Below are positions 6,821-10,118 of a stretch of DNA of 10,118 bases, in pieces. Positions within the stretch are counted from its first letter, which is position 1, and every line of letters begins with the position of its first letter. The notes under the pieces are model-generated. The model made no database searches and had not been told where the DNA came from. It saw only the letters and a list, made by a program, of their open reading frames with translations. A program made the position numbers and the translations under genes. The DNA is from DAOTTI01 sp034437795 (lineage in GTDB: Bacteria; Chloroflexota; UBA11872; UBA12225): positions 1 to 10,118 of the forward strand of contig DAOTTI010000061.1 in the NCBI GenBank assembly GCA_034437795.1, given 5' to 3'.

Positions 6821-6826
6821 CTCCTT
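6821..6826 (-). promoter_or_regulatory. Shine-Dalgarno site (AAGGAG) of the gene starting at 6815
   Basis: ctcctt on the plus strand reads AAGGAG on the minus strand, five bases before the ATG. It decides the start and rejects the longer open frame. Confidence 0.75.
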
Positions 6827-6990
6827 CGCGCTCAACTCCCCTTCTGTTTCCGAGCAGCCAGCAAGACCCCGGCGCCCCTCCCGAGAGCGGAGCGACTGAC
6901 GAACGTCTGATCGCCAGCCGACAAGCCGGGCGGCGCGGCGCCGGGGCACCCCGGCAGCGACGGCCGCCGGCCATCAGAGGCGGTCCCCCT

Positions 6991-6996
6991 ATTGTA
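6991..6996 (-). promoter_or_regulatory. Possible -10 box (TACAAT) for the secreted protein gene at 6815
   Basis: TACAAT in the 207-bp gap between the two secreted protein genes, with a ~170-base leader to the start. No good -35 box is seen; the gap also holds a tight hairpin gccgggg ca ccccggc at 6940-6955. Confidence 0.25.
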
Positions 6997-7022
6997 CGGC
7001 TGTATCCGCAGTGTAGCGGTAC

Positions 7023-7502
7023 TTACCGGCACTCGGACTGCACTTCGCTGATCGACGCGGTCACCTCGCCGTTGGCATTGATGGTAGTGTGCACCAGCAG
7101 GTGCATCACCTGGTCGGGCACCGGTCCCTGGCCAACGAGGCGGGTGCTGACTACGGTGGTGGTCACCGATGCTCCGAGGGTCTCGTTGGTGACGACCTGG
7201 GTATTCAGTCCGGTGAAGCGGTACCTGGCGCCGCTGGTACCCTGGCCGCCGATGCCCTGGAAGTTGACGTGCACCACGGAATGGGTGCCGCCAGCGGCAT
7301 CCTGCGTGTCCTGCACGACGGTATGGATCCGGCCGCTGAGCGTGACCGACTCCCCGTTGCACGGATTGACAATGACGGCATTGAAGGGGGCGATAACGCT
7401 CTGCGCGGCGGCGCCGGCCGGCGGGGGCAGGGCCACCGCGGGCCACAGGAGAGACAGCACCAGGAGGGGTCGAATACGGAGCCGCAGGTGCTGGAGGTCC
7501 AC
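7023..7502 (-). CDS. Small secreted protein with two cysteines ('NPCxGE...EC' type), unknown function
   Basis: 159 aa from the GTG at 7502. It has a signal peptide with a basic start (HLRLRIRP), hydrophobic LLVLSLLWPAVAL, and likely cleavage after AGAAA. The mature protein has NPCNGESVTLSGRIH (Cys48), a Thr/Val-rich beta region and ends ISEVQSECR (Cys158). The first and last cysteines probably form a disulfide joining the ends of a beta-barrel or sandwich. This pattern (NPCtGE near the start, 'VNANGEVT...EC' at the end) matches a group of uncharacterised secreted proteins I know from Chloroflexota and Actinomycetota; no function is known to me. The start is uncertain: the GTG has no Shine-Dalgarno site, and an in-frame ATG at 7580 lies five bases after a -10-like TAATAG, so a leaderless start adding 26 residues is possible. 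Confidence 0.75.
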   Translation of the reverse strand: MDLQHLRLRIRPLLVLSLLWPAVALPPPAGAAAQSVIAPFNAVIVNPCNGESVTLSGRIHTVVQDTQDAAGGTHSVVHVNFQGIGGQGTSGARYRFTGLNTQVVTNETLGASVTTTVVSTRLVGQGPVPDQVMHLLVHTTINANGEVTASISEVQSECR

Positions 7503-7585
7503 TCGTCGCTCGTCGCTTCCGCCGCCGGCGGGCAGGGGGCTGGCTCCAGTTGGTGGGGAGGTCCGACTACAGCCGCGCATGCACT

Positions 7586-7614
7586 CTATTACGTGGCGGT
7601 TGGGGGACACGTAA
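7586..7614 (-). promoter_or_regulatory. Promoter-like site with inverted repeat TTACGTG / CACGTAA
   Basis: Seven-base inverted arms at 7608-7614 and 7589-7595 with a 12-base spacer. On the minus strand the first arm falls where a -35 box would be and the second overlaps the -10-like TAATAG (7591-7586), 17 bases apart. It sits upstream of the secreted protein gene and could be a promoter with an overlapping operator. Confidence 0.35.
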
Positions 7615-8009
7615 CGACCTGGTTGACATCGCGTTGCGGCGCTGGTTGCGGCGCTGGCGCGAATGGACCGGCTTGCCTTGCCCTGCGCCCGCAGCACGAA
7701 GCAGGAGCGCCGTTGAGGCCTGGACGGGGAAGGATGGCTCGTTGGCGTTGAGCGCGCCGGCCGGCAGATTGGGGCACGACCGGCGGCCGGTCCACAGGGC
7801 ACGCCAATAGCCAGGTTTCGCCGCTGAGTGGGATGGGTGACACCGGAGCAGCAGGGGCTGGTCCGCATGGCGGGGCGATCGCCCGGGGGGCTGCCGACCG
7901 GTATACCGCCCGTAGACGGCAGTGGCAGCCTGTCCGCCGGCGGCTGAGCCTGGCGGCGGGCCAGTAGCCCGCTTCACCTGCGGCGCCCTCATCCGTAGCG
8001 GGTGATCAG
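7615..8009. other. Long non-coding spacer
   Basis: About 400 bp without a convincing gene; open frames here are Arg/Pro/Ala-rich GC artefacts. It contains a nested inverted repeat (attgg 7768-7772 with ccaat 7804-7808, enclosing gaccgg 7778-7783 with ccggtc 7787-7792) and two perfect palindromes: gggcgatcgccc at 7873-7884 and cggtataccg at 7899-7908. No known riboswitch could be matched by eye. Confidence 0.5.
7634..7657. repeat. 12-bp tandem duplication ttgcggcgctgg x2
   Basis: Two exact adjacent copies, 7634-7645 and 7646-7657, in the non-coding spacer. Confidence 0.8.
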
Positions 8010-8086
8010 GTCCCCGCCCTCTCCCAGTGGGAGAGGGAAGCGATCGCCGAGCGGAGCCCTCGCCCTTTCCCAAGGGGAGAGGGAAC
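8010..8086 (+). repeat. Two adjacent copies of the dispersed palindromic repeat
   Basis: Copy 1 has a perfect 9-bp stem ccctctccc (8017-8025) with gggagaggg (8029-8037) and a 3-base loop. Copy 2 (8056-8086) reads gagccctcgccctttccc aa ggggagagggaac. Between them is gcgatcgccgagcg. These are the same family as 9161-9200. Confidence 0.8.
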
Positions 8087-8180
8087 TGCCCGCTGGCCCC
8101 GTGAGGTCGGTTGGCGCGTTCGCACACCCGTGCCGGCCAAACCCGTCAGGGGCCGATCGCGGCGGGCCCGGTACGGGCTG

Positions 8181-8233
8181 CCCTGTGAAATGAACCCTGT
8201 GAAATGAACCCTGTGAAATGAACCCTGTGAAAA
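8181..8233. repeat. 14-bp tandem repeat ccctgtgaaatgaa, 3.8 copies
   Basis: Three exact copies at 8181-8194, 8195-8208 and 8209-8222, then ccctgtgaaaa at 8223-8233. It begins right after the terminator of tRNA-Tyr on the minus strand. No open frame uses it in a convincing way. Confidence 0.95.
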
Positions 8234-8268
8234 CGGAAGGCCCCCGCCGGGAAGTCGAGGCGGGGGCC
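8231..8268 (-). terminator. Intrinsic terminator of tRNA-Tyr
   Basis: Perfect 10-bp stem ggcccccgcc (8239-8248) with ggcgggggcc (8259-8268) and a 10-base loop, followed on the minus strand by TTCCGTTTTCA. It begins nine bases after the mature 3' end of the tRNA. Confidence 0.82.
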
Positions 8269-8277
8269 TGGTCGCGG

Positions 8278-8364
8278 TGGGCCGGGGTGGATTCGAACCA
8301 CCGAAGGGCATTTCAGCCCGGCAGATTTACAGTCTGCTCCCATTAACCACTCGGGCACCGACCC
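8278..8364 (-). tRNA. tRNA-Tyr (anticodon GTA)
   Basis: 87 nt, no encoded CCA. Acceptor GGGTCGG pairs with CCGGCCC (one G-T pair), D arm CCC...GGG, anticodon arm GCAGA CTGTAAA TCTGC with anticodon GTA, a long variable arm (CGGGCTGAAATGCCCTTC, typical of bacterial tRNA-Tyr), T arm GGTGG TTCGAAT CCACC, discriminator A. It reads TAC and TAT. It stands alone, with its own -10 box and terminator, and is divergent from the lipoprotein gene. Confidence 0.97.
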
Positions 8365-8404
8365 GTGTCTTGACCGTGTGCGCCAGGTGCCACGCGGACA
8401 TGAA

Positions 8405-8410
8405 AGTATA
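8405..8410 (-). promoter_or_regulatory. Extended -10 box (TGC TATACT) of tRNA-Tyr
   Basis: Minus-strand TGCTATACTTT; predicted start about 34 bases before the mature tRNA. The TG one base before the box makes it an extended -10, fitting the lack of a -35 box. Confidence 0.5.
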
Positions 8411-8449
8411 GCAGGACGGTTGCCCGGGCTCCCTGGTGCGGGCGGGCGC

Positions 8450-8455
8450 TATACT
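8450..8455 (+). promoter_or_regulatory. -10 box (TATACT) of the lipoprotein gene
   Basis: gcgcTATACTccctgg on the plus strand, about 90 bases before the ATG at 8544 and back-to-back with the tRNA-Tyr promoter. No clear -35 box. Confidence 0.4.
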
Positions 8456-8543
8456 CCCTGGAGAGCGCCTGTTCTTCCTGGCCGGGCGGGGCGTGATCGC
8501 CCTGCGCCGGCACGAGTGCGGCGCCCTCGAAAGCAGGACCGGC

Positions 8544-8999
8544 ATGATACCTCTCTTCCCCCGCCATTCACGCCAAGCTCGCCTATCTCGTTCCCTTGCC
8601 GCGGCACGCGCGGCTAGCCCGATCGCGCGCAGGACCATCCTGGCCACGCTGGCGCTGGCCCTGGCAGCGCCAGTGGCCGCCTGCCAGCAGGGGCCTGAGC
8701 AGCGGACGGGCAGCGTCGCCGCCGGCGAGACCGACGTCAAGAAGCTGGCGGCGAGCCTTCAGGTGAAGACGGCCGCTCTGATCGACGCCATCATCGCCAA
8801 GTACGACGCCAATATCGCGCGGGCCAAGACGGAGCTGGAGCGGGAGGCGAACCGCGTCGAGGACGTGATCAAGTCTCAGACCGGGCCGACGGCGAACCAG
8901 GTCAATTCGGCCATCAACAACATTCGCACCGGCATCCTCTCCAACGACGTGCAGCGCCTGGAGCGCGCGCGCACGCTGCTCCAGCAGGCAGCGCAGTAG
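8544..8999 (+). CDS. Putative lipoprotein with helical domain, unknown function
   Basis: 151 aa from ATG 8544; the frame is open upstream to a GTG at 8436, but the -10 box at 8450 and the signal peptide favour the ATG (weak AGGA seven bases upstream). The signal is unusual in having a ~30-residue Arg/Ala-rich leader before the hydrophobic TILATLALALAAP and a lipobox-like VAAC with Cys47 as the expected lipidated residue. After an acidic/Gln linker, residues 58-150 are predicted mostly alpha-helical, with heptad-like spacing (VKKLAASLQVKTAALIDAII, RAKTELEREANRVEDVI, INNIRTGILSNDVQRLERAR), so a helical bundle or coiled coil at the cell surface is likely. I do not recognise the family. A 16-bp direct repeat at the 3' end suggests an element insertion created the present TAG stop; without it the protein would be 19 residues longer. 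Confidence 0.72.
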   Translation: MIPLFPRHSRQARLSRSLAAARAASPIARRTILATLALALAAPVAACQQGPEQRTGSVAAGETDVKKLAASLQVKTAALIDAIIAKYDANIARAKTELEREANRVEDVIKSQTGPTANQVNSAINNIRTGILSNDVQRLERARTLLQQAAQ

Positions 9000-9071
9000 G
9001 CGCGGTCGGGGGCGTCCTCCCGCCCACGCGAGGCGCGGTGGGGGAGGGACGTGAGCCAGCAGGCAGCGCAG
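8981..9071. repeat. 16-bp direct repeat flanking a palindromic element (possible insertion with target duplication)
   Basis: ccagcaggcagcgcag occurs exactly at 8981-8996 and 9056-9071. The 59 bp between hold the stop codon of the lipoprotein gene and an imperfect palindrome, cgtcctcccgcccac (9013-9027) with gtgggggagggacg (9038-9051). The layout is that of a small non-autonomous element flanked by a duplicated target. Confidence 0.6.
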
Positions 9072-9160
9072 CGGACGCCGCGCGGCGCCGTCCGCGACGG
9101 CGGGCGCACGGTACCGTGGGACGGGCGGTAGCGCGCCCTAGCGCGGATTCTTCAAGAGCG

Positions 9161-9200
9161 GAGCCCTCACCCTACCCCTCTCCCTTTGGGAGAGGGGACT
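9161..9200 (+). repeat. Dispersed palindromic repeat, best-preserved copy
   Basis: gagccctcaccctacccctctccc ttt gggagaggggact, written in parts: C-rich lead 9161-9174, perfect 10-bp stem 9175-9184 with 9188-9197, 3-base loop. It serves as the reference copy for the family. Confidence 0.85.
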
Positions 9201-9238
9201 TCAGGGAGAGGGGGACGCCTCGCCTGAGATAGGGCCTC

Positions 9239-9282
9239 CCCGTCTCCTCTGGGAGAGGGAACGGTTTCCCAGAGGAGACGGG
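9239..9282. repeat. Large inverted repeat (16-bp arms) between groEL and the lipoprotein gene
   Basis: Arms cccgtctcctctggga (9239-9254) and tcccagaggagacggg (9267-9282) are perfectly complementary with a 12-base loop. It lies 56 bp after the groEL stop and could help end groEL transcription, but no T-run follows on either strand. It appears to be two half-copies of the dispersed family joined head to head. Confidence 0.75.
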
Positions 9283-9338
9283 AACCTGATCACTCGGTGT
9301 GGGCCATGCGGGCCGGCAGCGAGCCGCCGGCGGCCGGC

Positions 9339-10118
<780 letters not shown>

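Larger units (their letters stand above)
9000..9338. other. Convergent spacer, repeats only
   Basis: 339 bp between the lipoprotein gene (plus) and groEL (minus). Apart from the repeats listed separately and a GC-rich dyad at the groEL stop (gagccg 9321-9326 with cggctc 9335-9340), I see no gene or RNA. Confidence 0.6.

Noticed and set aside
7615..8009. Known riboswitch (cyclic-di-GMP or cobalamin type) in the long spacer
   Set aside because: Conserved core motifs could not be matched by eye on either strand; only generic GC-rich dyads are present.
8010..8233. CRISPR array
   Set aside because: The 14-bp units are directly adjacent with no spacers and the other repeats are short hairpins of uneven spacing; no cas genes are present.
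8006..8311. Minus-strand frame with repeated FHRVHFTGFISQGS peptide across the 14-bp repeat
   Set aside because: The peptide repeat is only the 14-bp tandem array read in three frames, and the frame crosses the tRNA-Tyr gene and its terminator.

Overview
This is a high-GC (by eye about two-thirds G+C) bacterial chromosomal window with dense short intergenic repeats. The GroEL C-terminal half, a tRNA-Tyr with a long variable arm and a 5S rRNA show it is bacterial. The GroEL tail lacking Gly-Met repeats, the small secreted 'NPCxGE...EC' protein, the multi-TM orphan kinase, the 5S gene away from 16S/23S and the abundant CCCTCTCCC/GGGAGAGGG hairpins are compatible with Chloroflexota (Thermomicrobia-like). 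That placement is an inference and only moderately secure.

Layout. (1) 1-2900: a decayed sugar or sugar-sulfate cluster. An intact Gfo/Idh/MocA oxidoreductase overlaps the start of a choline-sulfatase-like gene by 8 bp. The sulfatase is broken by an amber codon, has lost a metal ligand right after it, and carries a 61-bp out-of-frame duplication. Facing away from the oxidoreductase is the 3' half of an RpiR-type regulator whose DNA-binding part is missing. (2) 2901-4005: a small single-TM protein (minus) divergent from a YbaK/ProX-like aminoacyl-tRNA deacylase domain protein (plus). (3) 4006-4753: repeat-rich spacer holding a lone 5S rRNA gene (minus) with its own -10 box and T-rich end. (4) 4754-7502: an orphan membrane histidine kinase preceded by two genes for small secreted proteins, all on the minus strand. 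(5) 7503-8277: a long non-coding spacer with a promoter-like inverted repeat, two strong hairpins, a 14-bp tandem repeat and the tRNA terminator. (6) 8278-9338: tRNA-Tyr (minus), divergent lipoprotein gene (plus), then a repeat-rich convergent spacer. (7) 9339-10118: the 3' part of groEL (minus), running off the right edge.

The genes form no single pathway. The oxidoreductase, sulfatase and RpiR remnant probably once worked together in catabolism of a sulfated or phosphorylated sugar and are now eroding. The kinase and the two secreted proteins could be co-transcribed, but there is no response regulator here. I see no defence system, CRISPR array, transposase or phage gene. The most unusual features are the dispersed palindromic repeats, including two cases (sulfatase and lipoprotein 3' end) where a repeat appears to have been inserted or duplicated within a gene.
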